The position numbers and the translations under genes are program-made. Source: Lachnospiraceae bacterium (GTDB lineage Bacteria > Bacillota > Clostridia > Lachnospirales > Lachnospiraceae). Taken from it: a DNA stretch of 64,000 nt. The notes beneath the pieces are model-generated. The model did no database searches, was not told the DNA's origin, and was given only the letters and a program-made list of their open reading frames with translations. Positions 46,958 to 56,165 of the stretch are shown here, one piece after another. The stretch's first letter is position 1. Every line of letters begins with the position of its first letter. The stretch is taken from positions 310,001 to 374,000 of the forward strand of contig JALCKY010000002.1 of NCBI GenBank assembly GCA_022647575.1, read 5' to 3'.

Positions 46958-47815
46958 TCAGTATAACGCTGCCTTGTTATCATCCTGGAACAGATGGATT
47001 TTCTGAGAAGCGACTTTTTCCATTGCCTCGATGCACGGCGGCTCAATCATGTTCGGCTCTCTTAATCCCTCGTCCTTCAGGACTTCTCTCATCTTCGTGT
47101 AGTAAGCGACCTTGATGTCCGAAGAAATATTAATCTTGTTGATGCCCAGCGTGACGGACTTTCCGATTTCCTCATCCGGGTTGTTGGAGCCGCCATGGAG
47201 AACCAGCGGAATGCTGACCCTGGACTTGATTTCCTTGAGGATATCCAGTTTCAGTTCCGGCTTCATGCCAGCCGGATAAAGTCCGTGGCAGGTTCCGATT
47301 GCGACAGCCAGCGTATCCACGCCGCTCTTCTCTACGAATTCAGCTGCATCTTCCGGCTTCGTATAGATGATGACCTGTTTTTCATAGGTCGCTGCATCGG
47401 TCGTGCCGATGGTGCCGAGTTCGCCTTCGACTGATACATTTACAGCATGGGCTGCTTCGCAGACTTTCTTGCAGATTGCGATGTTCTCTTCAAACGGCTT
47501 GCTGGAGCTGTCGATCATGACAGAAGTGAAACCGTCCTGGATAGCTTCGATTACCTGTTCAAAAGATGCGCCGTGATCCAGATGGATGACTACCGGCAGG
47601 AAAGACTTCATGGCTTTCTGACGGATTGCTGCAACCACGTCATCGCCGATATGATGAAGCTCATCCGGATGGATCGCGATGATCACCGGGGCATTCTCTT
47701 TTTCGCAAATATCCATGATTCCATTGAACATCGCATAAGAGCTGATGTTGAAGGCAGGTACTGCAAAGTTATTTTTGTTTGCTACCGCAAGCAGATCTTT
47801 CATGTTATAAAGCAT
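46958..47815 (-). CDS. Class II ketose-bisphosphate aldolase
   Basis: Zinc-dependent aldolase of 285 residues, GatY/KbaY/YdjI-like. Zinc ligands are in VVIHLDHGASFEQVIEAI, GTCHGLYPAG and PLVLHGGSN; INISSDIKVAYYTKMRE is the family's phosphate-binding end region. It should split a ketose (bis)phosphate to dihydroxyacetone phosphate and an aldehyde. It follows the permease pair after about 30 bases and precedes the kinase by 90. Confidence 0.93.
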   Translation of the reverse strand: MLYNMKDLLAVANKNNFAVPAFNISSYAMFNGIMDICEKENAPVIIAIHPDELHHIGDDVVAAIRQKAMKSFLPVVIHLDHGASFEQVIEAIQDGFTSVMIDSSSKPFEENIAICKKVCEAAHAVNVSVEGELGTIGTTDAATYEKQVIIYTKPEDAAEFVEKSGVDTLAVAIGTCHGLYPAGMKPELKLDILKEIKSRVSIPLVLHGGSNNPDEEIGKSVTLGINKINISSDIKVAYYTKMREVLKDEGLREPNMIEPPCIEAMEKVASQKIHLFQDDNKAALY

Positions 47816-47845
47816 TTTTTTCTCCTCCGAATAATTTATTTTCTG

Positions 47846-48682
47846 TTAATTCTTTACTGCTCCTGAAGTCATGCCTGCGATGAAATACCGCTGGAAGAAC
47901 AGGAATAAAACCAAAACAGGAAGCGACCCCAGAACACTCATGGCCATCATCGTGTTCCACTCATACGCATGCTGCCCCATCAGCAGGCTGATGCCTACCG
48001 GAACGGTTCTCATGTCGTTTGTCTGAGTCAGAGCAAGCGCGAAGAGGTATTCGTTCCATGCCTGCATGAAAGTGTACATACCGACCGAGACAAGCCCCGG
48101 AATAGACACCGGAACCAGAATCTTCCAAAGCGCCTTGAATCTTGAACCGCCGTCAATCATGACTGCCTCATCAAGATCTTTCGGAAGGGTATTCATATAA
48201 CCGGTCGTCATCAGGATGGCATAAGGAAGCGTGAAAATCAGGTACGTAAGGATCAGGGCAAAATAAGTATTGTACAGTTTCAGGAAAACAATCAGGCTGA
48301 CATACGGGATCAAAAGAGTAATCGGCGGTACGGCCTGAACGCTGATGATCAGAGTGCTGAGAAAATTCTTGCCCGGGAATTTGAAACGGCTGAATGCATA
48401 AGAAGCCAGGATCCCGATGACAAGCGTCAGTACAACGACCACAAGCGAAATCATATAGGAGTTCAGGAAGAAACGAACTCTTTCCGGACTTGTGAAAATG
48501 TCCGCATATGCCTGAAGTGTAGGGCTTTTTGATATAAAAGTCGGCGGCCAGGAGAACATGTCCCCATTCGGCTTGAAGGAAGACAGGAGCATCCAGACGA
48601 TAGGAAGCCCCGCCCAGAGGGCACCGAAAACCAGAAGAATGATCACGATTAATTTAACATACCATTTCTTTTTTCCTACCAT
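47846..48682 (-). CDS. Sugar ABC transporter permease (MalG type)
   Basis: CUT1-type permease of 278 residues with six helices. The EAA loop that contacts the ATPase is DEAVMIDGGSRFKALWKILV; the LPIVWMLLSSFKP start is typical of MalG-like proteins. The start at 48682 is preceded by GGAGGA lying in the end of the upstream permease gene. Needs a MsmX-like ATPase, which is absent from the operon but present at 21.7 kb. Confidence 0.93.
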   Translation of the reverse strand: MVGKKKWYVKLIVIILLVFGALWAGLPIVWMLLSSFKPNGDMFSWPPTFISKSPTLQAYADIFTSPERVRFFLNSYMISLVVVVLTLVIGILASYAFSRFKFPGKNFLSTLIISVQAVPPITLLIPYVSLIVFLKLYNTYFALILTYLIFTLPYAILMTTGYMNTLPKDLDEAVMIDGGSRFKALWKILVPVSIPGLVSVGMYTFMQAWNEYLFALALTQTNDMRTVPVGISLLMGQHAYEWNTMMAMSVLGSLPVLVLFLFFQRYFIAGMTSGAVKN

Positions 48683-48683
48683 G

Positions 48684-49591
48684 TCAGTCCTCCGATTTCT
48701 GCTGTTTTACGTAGAAGACCGCCAGAATGAACAGACAATCAGCAGAATCACGGCTGCCGCCGAAGCCTGTGCATACTGATATTTGCTGAAGGCAGCTTTG
48801 TAGATATAAGTACTGATTGTTTCCGTCGCATTGATCGGCCCGCCGCCTGTCGTCATCCAGATTAAAGCGAACTGCTGTATCGTCCAGACGCAGTCCAGCA
48901 TCAGAAGACTTACAAGGATTGGTTTCAGCTGCGGAATCGTAATGTGGAAAAACTGATTGAATGCATTCGCGCCGTCGATGGCCGATGCTTCGTACAGGTC
49001 ATTGGAAACTCCCTGCAGTCCGGCAAGGATGCTGACCATATAGAACGGATAGCCTGACCAGATATTGATGATCGTGACAGCGACCAGCGCATACTTGCGT
49101 GAGCCGAGCCAGTCGATCTTATCCGTAATTCCCGGAAGCATCATGGCTATGTAATTGATGATGCCGCTCGGATTCATCATCATCTTCCACAGGATCGCAA
49201 TGACTGATGCGGTAAACATCCAGGGAAGGGCATAGATAACGCGGAACAAGGCTTTCGTAACATTATGAAGATAAATCGTGTTCAGGACCTTGGCGAATGT
49301 CATTCCGAGGATCATATGGGCGATTACGCTGACAATGACGAAGAATAATGTGTTTCTAACTGCCACGCCGAACGACTTATCTGTCAGGATCTTAACATAG
49401 TTTGATATCCCGACAAAAACCGGATTCTTCTCGATAATGACATTGTCAAAGAAAGAATATCCGATAACCATACAGATCGGGATAACCAGCAGGACCACGA
49501 GAATAACGATCGTAGGAGCCAGGTAGCGATAGGCTGTCAGGATCCTTCTTTTCTCTTTAACGCCCATTTTGGCTTTCGTCTTAGCTGCCAT
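48684..49591 (-). pseudogene. Sugar ABC transporter permease (MalF type), 3' frameshift
   Basis: CUT1-type permease. The frame is intact through YEASAIDGANAFNQFFHITI (EAA loop) and SAAAVILLIV, but then ends in CSFWRSST. The next frame continues with LFILAVFYVKQQKSED and a stop that abuts the next gene's start, the normal end of this family. A single missing base near 48743 explains it. The last membrane helix is lost in the broken version, so function is doubtful unless this is a sequencing error. Confidence 0.85.
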
Positions 49592-49684
49592 AGTGCCCTT
49601 TCTTAAAAACCGGGCTATCTACCCTTCGGCAAACAGCCCGGCGATAATAAACCTGTCAGTGTTAATGTTCAGTCAGAAAGCGTA

Positions 49685-51036
49685 TCAGGCGAATGCCGGT
49701 GTCCATGCATCCTGTACAGCCTGCAGCATTTCGTCGACTGTCTTCGTATCGCCATCAAGGTAGAGCTGAAGCTGCTCATCATAGCTTCTCATCAGGTCTT
49801 CAGAAGTCGGAAGTCCTGTGAATTCATTGATAGCGGTATCACTCTGATAGATCTTGTAAGCATCTGTAAACTTGGAATCAGCTGCGGAGTAATCCGGGTT
49901 TGCTTTGCTGTTGCCTGGGAATGCATTTGCAAGGACTGCAAGGTTTGCGTTGACTTCCGGGCTCATCATGTATTCGATGAACTTCATGGCTTCTGCCTGA
50001 TGTGTGGCAGTTGGAAGCAATGCCGATGCCCCAGTTAGCAACATCCATTCCGCTCTTGCCGGAGAACCTGTCTTTGTCGGAACCGGAATGAACTCATAAT
50101 TCAGATCCGGAGCTTCTTTCTTGATTGTCGTCATATGGGCAAGTGAATCAATCATGAATGCAACACGGCCGTTCGTGAACTCTTCAACCATGTCTGCTTC
50201 CTTCATGGAGTAGGAGCCTTCGGACATAAGCCCGTTGTCATACAGTCCTTTGACGAAGTTGACCGTATCAATCATATCCTGGTTGCCTGTAAGGTTCGGC
50301 TTGCCGTCTTTCAGCATGGAACCGCCTGAAGCCCAAAGCCAGCTCATGAAGTTGTTCTGGATGCCGGACGGAGATTCTGTGGAAAGCGGGATTGCATATC
50401 CTGCCACACCGGACTGAGAAGATACGATCGTCTTGCAGTCTGCCGTGAACTCATCCCATGTCGTCGGAGCTTTGTCGATGCCGGCTGCTTTAAGGATGTC
50501 CATGTTGCAGTACATCGGGTATGCGAAGTTGACAACCGGGATCATGTAGGTATTTCCTTCATACTTGATCTGGCTGGAAAGCTGTGTATCATCGTAGCCG
50601 TCTGCTTTCATCAGATCTGTCAGGTTGGAAATGGATCCCTGTTTTGCGAAATCATAAACCCATGATCCGTCAAGACCGACAACATCTGCCATTGTTCCTG
50701 CTGCCGCGCCTGCTGCAATCTGTGTCTTTGTATCTGCGTACGGGTTGCTCAGAAGTTCAATCTTGATTCCTGTTTCTTTCGTGAATTCATCTGTGATCTC
50801 CTGAAGTTTTCCGTCAGGAAGTTCAACGCCCCACCACTGCTGGAACTTAATGTAACATCTGAAGTTGTCGCTGTCGAAGCTGCCGTGCTGGCCGCTGCTG
50901 AAGATGTCGCCGTAGAAGCTGCTTTCGAAGCTGCTGTAGAAGCTGCCGTGCTGGCCGCTGTTGAAGCTGCTGCCGATGACGTCGTAGCCGTTGACGCCGT
51001 AGAAGAACCTCCGCATGCACCGAGCGTTAAGACCAT
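49685..51036 (-). pseudogene. Sugar ABC substrate-binding lipoprotein, frameshifted
   Basis: Solute-binding protein of the CUT1 type. One frame from 51036 encodes the lipobox end MVLTLGACGGS and a long Ala/Ser/Thr-rich linker; the mature domain (FQQWWGVELPDGKLQEITDE to the C-terminal EMLQAVQDAWTPAFA) is in the next frame, the change being near 50845, explained by one missing A. The signal peptide also appears cut: only IKLQYNLSAA precedes the lipobox, beginning with ATA rather than ATG and without a ribosome site. So two lesions are present. It is the first gene of the operon. Confidence 0.85.
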
Positions 51037-51048
51037 CGCTGCGGATAA

Positions 51049-51076
51049 ATTATACTGTAGTTTTATTTCACGTCAA
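51049..51076 (-). promoter_or_regulatory. Promoter-like sequence close to the binding-protein start
   Basis: On the minus strand TTGACG (51071-51076) and TATAAT (51049-51054) lie 16 bases apart. The predicted start is only about six bases before the first in-frame ATG, leaving no room for a ribosome site. Either it is fortuitous or a deletion brought promoter and coding region together. Confidence 0.4.
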
Positions 51077-51199
51077 GATTTTAATGTAATATTTTTTTAT
51101 TTCAGCACTTTTGATATTATTTAGCCCTTAAATTGTGTACTTTTTCTATTTTTCGTTCGTGTACTCAATCTTTTTTCTTAAACGATTTTCCTGTTTCGT

Positions 51200-51215
51200 A
51201 AATAAAATTTTATTT
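51200..51215. promoter_or_regulatory. AT-rich 16-bp palindrome, candidate RpiR operator
   Basis: AAATAAAATTTTATTT is a perfect palindrome about 165 bases upstream of the binding-protein frame. A GAAATAAAA half-site also occurs on the minus strand near 51064. The rest of the 51077-51253 gap is AT-rich without other recognisable features. AT richness makes chance palindromes more likely. Confidence 0.3.
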
Positions 51216-51253
51216 CATATATTAGGAAAGAACAGCTGCCATTCATCTCATTT

Positions 51254-52207
51254 TCAGAGTGACAACCCTTCCGCCGTCTTCGCCAGCGTGGCCGCCGATT
51301 CGGTAAGCTGCTTCCTTTCTGTTTCATTCAGTGAGATGGGGACTTTCTTCACGATGCCGTTCCGGCCGACAATGGCAGGCGTGCTGAGGCAGATGCCTTC
51401 AATGCCGTACTCGCCGTGCATCATTCCCGACACCGGCAGGATGGATTTTTCATCCTTCATGATGGCTTCGCAGATTCTCTTGACGGACATGGCAATGCCG
51501 TAGTACGTTGCCTTCTTTCTTTTGATGATTTCATAAGCGCTGTTCTTGACATCCTCCGCGATTTCCCTCATCGCTTTCTCATGGTCATGATAGCCTCTCA
51601 TTTCACAGAAATCCGTGAGAGCGATTCCGGATACATTTGCGCTGCTCCAGACCGGCAGTTCGCTGTCTCCGTGCTCTCCGATGATAAAGGCATGCACGCT
51701 GCGGCTGTCGACGCCGAGATGCTCGCCCAGCTTGTATTTCAGACGGGCCGTATCAAGAACCGTGCCGGATCCGATGACCCGGCTTTCCGGCATGCCCGAA
51801 AGCTTCACCGCCGTATACGTCAGGATATCGACCGGGTTCGCTACGATCAGCAGGATGCCCTGATAATCCCTCTTTTTGATTTCCGGAATAATGCTCCCGA
51901 AAATCTTCACGTTTTTCTGGACCAGATCAAGACGCGTCTCTCCGGGCTTCTGTCCCGCGCCGGCTGTCACGACGATAATGGCCGCATCCGACGCATCGTC
52001 ATAATTTCCCGCATAGATTTTCATCGGAGCTGCAAACGGAATTCCGTGGGCGATATCCATCGCTTCCCCTTCCGCTTTTTCCGCGTCCGCATCCAGCAGG
52101 ACCATTTCGGAAAATAAACCGCTCTGCATCAGGCTGAAGGCTGAAGCAGCCCCCACGAATCCGCATCCGACAATGGCAGCCTTCCGTCCGTTGATTTCTT
52201 TTTTCAT
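51254..52207 (-). CDS. ldh: L-lactate dehydrogenase
   Basis: NAD-dependent reduction of pyruvate to L-lactate. The 317-residue protein has the Rossmann start AAIVGCGFVGAASAF, the mobile loop AGAGQKPGETRLDLVQ in which Gln rather than Arg marks lactate over malate, and the catalytic VHAFIIGEHGDSELPVWS. The ATG at 52207 follows AGGAGG. It stands alone and is divergent from the YitT-type gene. Confidence 0.95.
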   Translation of the reverse strand: MKKEINGRKAAIVGCGFVGAASAFSLMQSGLFSEMVLLDADAEKAEGEAMDIAHGIPFAAPMKIYAGNYDDASDAAIIVVTAGAGQKPGETRLDLVQKNVKIFGSIIPEIKKRDYQGILLIVANPVDILTYTAVKLSGMPESRVIGSGTVLDTARLKYKLGEHLGVDSRSVHAFIIGEHGDSELPVWSSANVSGIALTDFCEMRGYHDHEKAMREIAEDVKNSAYEIIKRKKATYYGIAMSVKRICEAIMKDEKSILPVSGMMHGEYGIEGICLSTPAIVGRNGIVKKVPISLNETERKQLTESAATLAKTAEGLSL

Positions 52208-52343
52208 TCCGGCACCTCCTGTTGGTTTTCCGTGTTTTCTATTATAAATCATATCCGGAAAATGGAAAACTATCTGTTGCAAATCAAACCGATGTGCTAT
52301 ATTCATTTACGGAACCTGATTACATTTTCGGAAAGGACTTCTC

Positions 52344-53213
52344 ATGGCTAAACAGCCGGCCGGTCTGAAAAAAGACATCCTGCGAATTCTTCTCTGCACT
52401 GCCGCCGCACTTATCTATTCCCTGAACATCAACAGTTTCGTCCATACCGGGGGACTGCTGCCCGGAGGCTTTTCGGGACTTTCCCTGCTGCTGATTGAAA
52501 TCATCAAGGACAGCACCGGCGTCACGATTTCCTACGGCGTTCTTTACGTCATCCTGAATTCAATTCCCGCGCTGTTAAGTTTCCGTCTGATCGGGAAACG
52601 GTTCACGATTTTTTCCGTCTATACGATCGTGATGGTTTCCATTCTGACTTCGGTCCTTCCCTCCTACGTCATCACGTACGATACCCTGCTGATTTCCATT
52701 TTCGGCGGAATCATCGGAGGCTTTTCCATCTGCCTGTGTCTCTTCGCCCGGGCAACTTCCGGCGGAATGGATTTCGTATCGATTTATGTATCGGAGAAAT
52801 TCGGCATCGACGGATGGCAGGTCGTCCTGATTTTCAATGCCTGCGTCCTGACCGTCGACGGTTTCCTCTACGGCTGGGACAAGGCGCTGTATTCCATCAT
52901 TTTCCAGTTCGTCACGATCCAGGTCATCGACGGCCTTTACAAGCGCTATAAGAAGAACACCTTGTTCATCGTCACGTGCCATCCCGAAGCAATCTCCGAG
53001 CTGATCAGCAAAACGACGGGGCACGGTTCCACAGACATCATGGCCATCGGCACTTATGAAAATAAGCCGCGCACGCTTGTCTACTCCGTCGTCGGCAGCG
53101 AGGATCTTCCGCAGCTGACGAAGAAAATATCCGAGATCGATCCTTCCGCCTTCGTCAACGTCATCCGCACCGAGCGCCTGGCCGGCCGTTTCTCTCTGCC
53201 GCCGAACGACTGA
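52344..53213 (+). CDS. YitT-family (DUF161/DUF2179) membrane protein
   Basis: Protein of 289 residues with five membrane helices in the N-terminal 200 residues (first helices around ILLCTAAALIYSLNINSF and GGLLPGGFSGLSLLLIEI), and a C-terminal cytoplasmic DUF2179 domain (HGSTDIMAIGTYENKPRTLV). The family is widespread in Bacillota with no firm function; transport has been suggested. Divergent from ldh. Confidence 0.92.
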   Translation: MAKQPAGLKKDILRILLCTAAALIYSLNINSFVHTGGLLPGGFSGLSLLLIEIIKDSTGVTISYGVLYVILNSIPALLSFRLIGKRFTIFSVYTIVMVSILTSVLPSYVITYDTLLISIFGGIIGGFSICLCLFARATSGGMDFVSIYVSEKFGIDGWQVVLIFNACVLTVDGFLYGWDKALYSIIFQFVTIQVIDGLYKRYKKNTLFIVTCHPEAISELISKTTGHGSTDIMAIGTYENKPRTLVYSVVGSEDLPQLTKKISEIDPSAFVNVIRTERLAGRFSLPPND

Positions 53214-53242
53214 ATCCGACAGCTTCTTATCTGGAAACTCAC

Positions 53243-53273
53243 AAAAAAAGAGGCAGCCTGCATAAGGCTGCCT
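53243..53273 (-). terminator. hcp terminator
   Basis: AGGCAGCC and GGCTGCCT pair with a 7-base loop, followed on the minus strand by TTTTTTT. It lies 15 bases after the hcp stop. Confidence 0.85.
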
Positions 53274-53287
53274 CCGTGATTGTTTGA

Positions 53288-54880
53288 TTATTTCAGAAGC
53301 TTCTTCAGATCTTCTTCCGGAGTGGAGATCGGCGCGATGCCGTATTTCTCAACCAGGAAGTTCAGAACATTCGGGGAAATGAACGCCGGAAGCGACGGTC
53401 CCAGAAGGATGTTCGTGATTCCCAGATGAAGCAGCGTCAGCAGGATGCAGACCGCCTTCTGCTCATACCAGGAAAGCACGAAGGAAAGCGGGAGTTCATT
53501 CACGCCGCAGTTAAAGGCACCTGCCAGGGCGACGGCAATCTGGATTGCGCTGTAGGCATCGTTGCACTGGCCTACATCCATGATGCGCGGGAAACCGGCG
53601 ACAGTCCCGAGGTTCAGATCATTGAAGCGGTATTTCCCGCAGGCCAGCGTCAGGATAATGGAATCCTTCGGTGTCTGTTTGACGAATTCCGTATAGTAGT
53701 TGCGTCCCGGCTTGGCACCGTCGCATCCGCCGACCAGGAAGAAATGGCTGATCTTTCCGGCTTTAACCGCCTCGACGATTGCGCCTGCGTTAGAAAGCAC
53801 CGCACCGCGGCCGAAGCCGGTCATGACTTTATGTCCGCCGTTGATGCCGGTCATCGGATGGTCTTCCGTATAGCCGCCGAGCTCCAGGGCTTTTTCAATG
53901 ACAGGCGTAAAATCCTTGTCTTCTCCGATATGCCTGATTTCCGGATAGGAAACCACTTCCGTCGTAAAGACGCGGTCGGAATAAGAAGCCTTCGGAGGCA
54001 TCAGGCAGTTTGTCGTGAAGAGGACCGGTGCCGGAATGTCTGCGAATTCCTTCTGCTGATTCTGCCATGCCGTTCCGAAGTTTCCCTTCAGCTGCGGATA
54101 CTTCTTCAGTTCCGGATAAGCATGAGCCGGCAGCATCTCGCCGTGCGTGTAAACATTGATGCCTTTATCCTTGGTCTGTTCAAGAAGCAGCTGCAGGTCA
54201 TGAAGATCATGTCCGGTAATGACGATGAACGGACCTTTTTCGATATCGAGGGAAACTTCCGTGGGAGCCGGCGTTCCGTATGTCTCGGTATTGGCCTGAT
54301 CCAGAAGTCCCATGCATTTCAGGTTGACTTCCCCGGTCTTCAGGACAAGCGGAAGCAGCGCATCCATCGTATCTTCCTGTCCGATGGCAAACAGGGCACG
54401 GTAGAAGAAATCATTGACCTCCCGGTCAGTATAGCCGAGGATCATCGCATGATAGCCATAGGCAGCCATGCCGCGGAGTCCGAAAAGGATCAGGGACTTC
54501 AGGGAACGGATATCCTCGTCTGCCTTCCAGACTTCATTCATGTCATAATCATCGGTACGGGCACAGGGATTGCCGCAGACAGCGCAGCCGGAAGCCAGGC
54601 GGTTCTTCTCCGCATGAATGCGGTCCGTCATTTCCTGTACGGTTTTTGCATTGAAGTTCACATTGGTAATGGTTGTGAAGAGTCCGGCCAGCATCAGCTT
54701 ATCCGTAGCTTCTTCCGCGCTTCCGTGTGCCTCAACGGCGCGGGACAGTCCGACGAGCGCTCCTGTCAGCTGATCCTGAAGCTTTGCGACATCTGCCGGC
54801 TTTCCGCAGACGCCTGCCTTGCCTGTGCAGCCTTTGCACATAGCGGTCTGTTCGCACTGGAAACAAAACATTTCGTTCAT
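53288..54880 (-). CDS. hcp: Hybrid cluster protein (hydroxylamine/nitric oxide stress reductase)
   Basis: Cytoplasmic Fe-S/hybrid-cluster enzyme linked to nitrosative stress; reduces hydroxylamine in vitro and NO in vivo. The 530-residue protein has the N-terminal cubane cysteine motif CFQCEQTAMCKGCTGKAGVC, the hybrid-cluster ligand segments ITGHDLHDLQLLLEQTKDKG (His/Glu) and TTNCLMPPK, VGGCDGAKPGRNYYTEF and a C-terminal AFNCGVNELPLSFVLSWYEQ. Length fits the class found in anaerobes. The promoter region has a Crp/Fnr-like palindrome. Confidence 0.96.
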   Translation of the reverse strand: MNEMFCFQCEQTAMCKGCTGKAGVCGKPADVAKLQDQLTGALVGLSRAVEAHGSAEEATDKLMLAGLFTTITNVNFNAKTVQEMTDRIHAEKNRLASGCAVCGNPCARTDDYDMNEVWKADEDIRSLKSLILFGLRGMAAYGYHAMILGYTDREVNDFFYRALFAIGQEDTMDALLPLVLKTGEVNLKCMGLLDQANTETYGTPAPTEVSLDIEKGPFIVITGHDLHDLQLLLEQTKDKGINVYTHGEMLPAHAYPELKKYPQLKGNFGTAWQNQQKEFADIPAPVLFTTNCLMPPKASYSDRVFTTEVVSYPEIRHIGEDKDFTPVIEKALELGGYTEDHPMTGINGGHKVMTGFGRGAVLSNAGAIVEAVKAGKISHFFLVGGCDGAKPGRNYYTEFVKQTPKDSIILTLACGKYRFNDLNLGTVAGFPRIMDVGQCNDAYSAIQIAVALAGAFNCGVNELPLSFVLSWYEQKAVCILLTLLHLGITNILLGPSLPAFISPNVLNFLVEKYGIAPISTPEEDLKKLLK

Positions 54881-54954
54881 GATATTCTCCTCCGTAATTT
54901 TCTGCCGCAGGAATTATCCCGCAGCGGTTTCTCAGCTTTGCTGTTCTGAGGAGG

Positions 54955-54996
54955 ATTATATCGTCGGTGCGCTGCCGCGTATGTTGTAAATACAAC
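54955..54996 (-). promoter_or_regulatory. hcp promoter with Crp/Fnr-type site at -41.5
   Basis: On the minus strand a TATAAT -10 is at 54955-54960 with no good -35. A perfect dyad GTTGTA-TT-TACAAC (54983-54996) is centred 41.5 bases before the expected start site. This is the class II activator position of Crp/Fnr proteins, which work without a -35. Regulation by an HcpR- or Fnr-like NO/redox sensor is inferred. Confidence 0.65.
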
Positions 54997-55089
54997 GTAT
55001 TGCCCGATAAACTTTTAATCTTATGAACGTACAGGCCCGCCATGTAAAAAAGCAGGGTGAAAGACGCAGCCGAAGCGGCAGACCGCAGG

Positions 55090-56163
55090 CTATCCGAGTT
55101 TTGCCGTCAGCCGGACCGGATTGTGATCGGAATCCGCGAATCCCTCATCGATCGTCTTGACGGATTCCAGCGTCACATTCGGAGAAAGAATGAATCCGTC
55201 AATCACGTAATACTGCGTATCGGCCGTATCCGACGGATCATAAGGCTGGTTGTTGAGACGGCAGGACGGAGTCGAAGTGTCATAGGCAAAAGAGAAACCG
55301 TCCGGGATCAGGGATTCATCCAGCGTGCCCGGCGACCAGAGATCCGCATGCGTATTCGGATAGACATCGAGGGCACCCGGGAACTCCTGATTGAAGTCCC
55401 CGCCTGCAATCACATAATTTCCCTTCGCATATTCCGACGCAAGAAATTCCTTCAGCTTGGCCGTCTGGGCTGCCTTGCCGGAACCGTCATCATAGGCCTC
55501 CAGATGCAGGTCGACCGAGACCAGATATTTATCCGAATTCTCAAGAGGAATGTAATTGACCAGGAGGCATCTCTTCAGATTTCCGAGACGCACCGGCCAG
55601 GAAAACGGACAGGGCAGCGCAATCCGCTGGGATGTCTCAATCGGGAAATCCGTCGTATTCAGAAGGCCGCTGTGCACGGTTCCGATCGGCGGAATCGGAT
55701 ACGGAATAAAGGCACAGGAAAAATTCGTGGCAAAGGAAGCATTTGCCCCGGCAAGCGTTTTCGTCTCATTGATGTGGTAGCTGCGCGAAGAGTCCGTGTC
55801 GACTTCCTGGAACATCCGGATGTCGGACTGATTTGCCGGATCGGAAACCGCAGCGGCAATTCCATCCAGATATTTCTGAACGGTTTCCTTGTCAGCCGAA
55901 GCAACATTCTTCCCGCCGTCCATAAAGAAATCCGAGCCTGCCCCCAGTCCGCAGTAGCCGATATTCCAGGACAGCACGGATACCGTGCTGCCTTCCGAAG
56001 GCGCCTGCGATCCGTCCGATGAAGCAAGGATGACTGCATCCTCGACATCGGCCGGCCTGTATTCCGTAACGGTCAGGAACAAAATGAACAGTACCGCAAA
56101 TGCCGCGACTGCTGCCAGAACAATTCCGATGATTTTCAGTATTTTTTTCAGCATCTTCCCCAT
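55090..56163 (-). CDS. Membrane-anchored endonuclease/exonuclease/phosphatase-family protein
   Basis: Protein of 357 residues. A single hydrophobic segment at residues 10-32 anchors it, with the rest outside. The EEP fold is shown by VSVLSWNIGYCG, MFQEVDTDSSRSYHINET, IAGGDFNQEFPG and the C-terminal DSDHNPVRLTAKLG. Substrate may be a nucleic acid, lipid headgroup or sugar phosphate; members outside the cell include sphingomyelinase-like enzymes. It is 2 bases after the nitrilase stop, so cotranscribed with it. Confidence 0.88.
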   Translation of the reverse strand: MGKMLKKILKIIGIVLAAVAAFAVLFILFLTVTEYRPADVEDAVILASSDGSQAPSEGSTVSVLSWNIGYCGLGAGSDFFMDGGKNVASADKETVQKYLDGIAAAVSDPANQSDIRMFQEVDTDSSRSYHINETKTLAGANASFATNFSCAFIPYPIPPIGTVHSGLLNTTDFPIETSQRIALPCPFSWPVRLGNLKRCLLVNYIPLENSDKYLVSVDLHLEAYDDGSGKAAQTAKLKEFLASEYAKGNYVIAGGDFNQEFPGALDVYPNTHADLWSPGTLDESLIPDGFSFAYDTSTPSCRLNNQPYDPSDTADTQYYVIDGFILSPNVTLESVKTIDEGFADSDHNPVRLTAKLG

Positions 56164-56165
56164 CC

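Noticed and set aside
51254..52207. Malate dehydrogenase
   Set aside because: The substrate loop has Gln (AGQKPGE), which marks lactate dehydrogenase.
53426..54949. 507-codon plus-strand frame opposite hcp
   Set aside because: Covers a conserved gene in antisense; composition is that of a shadow frame.
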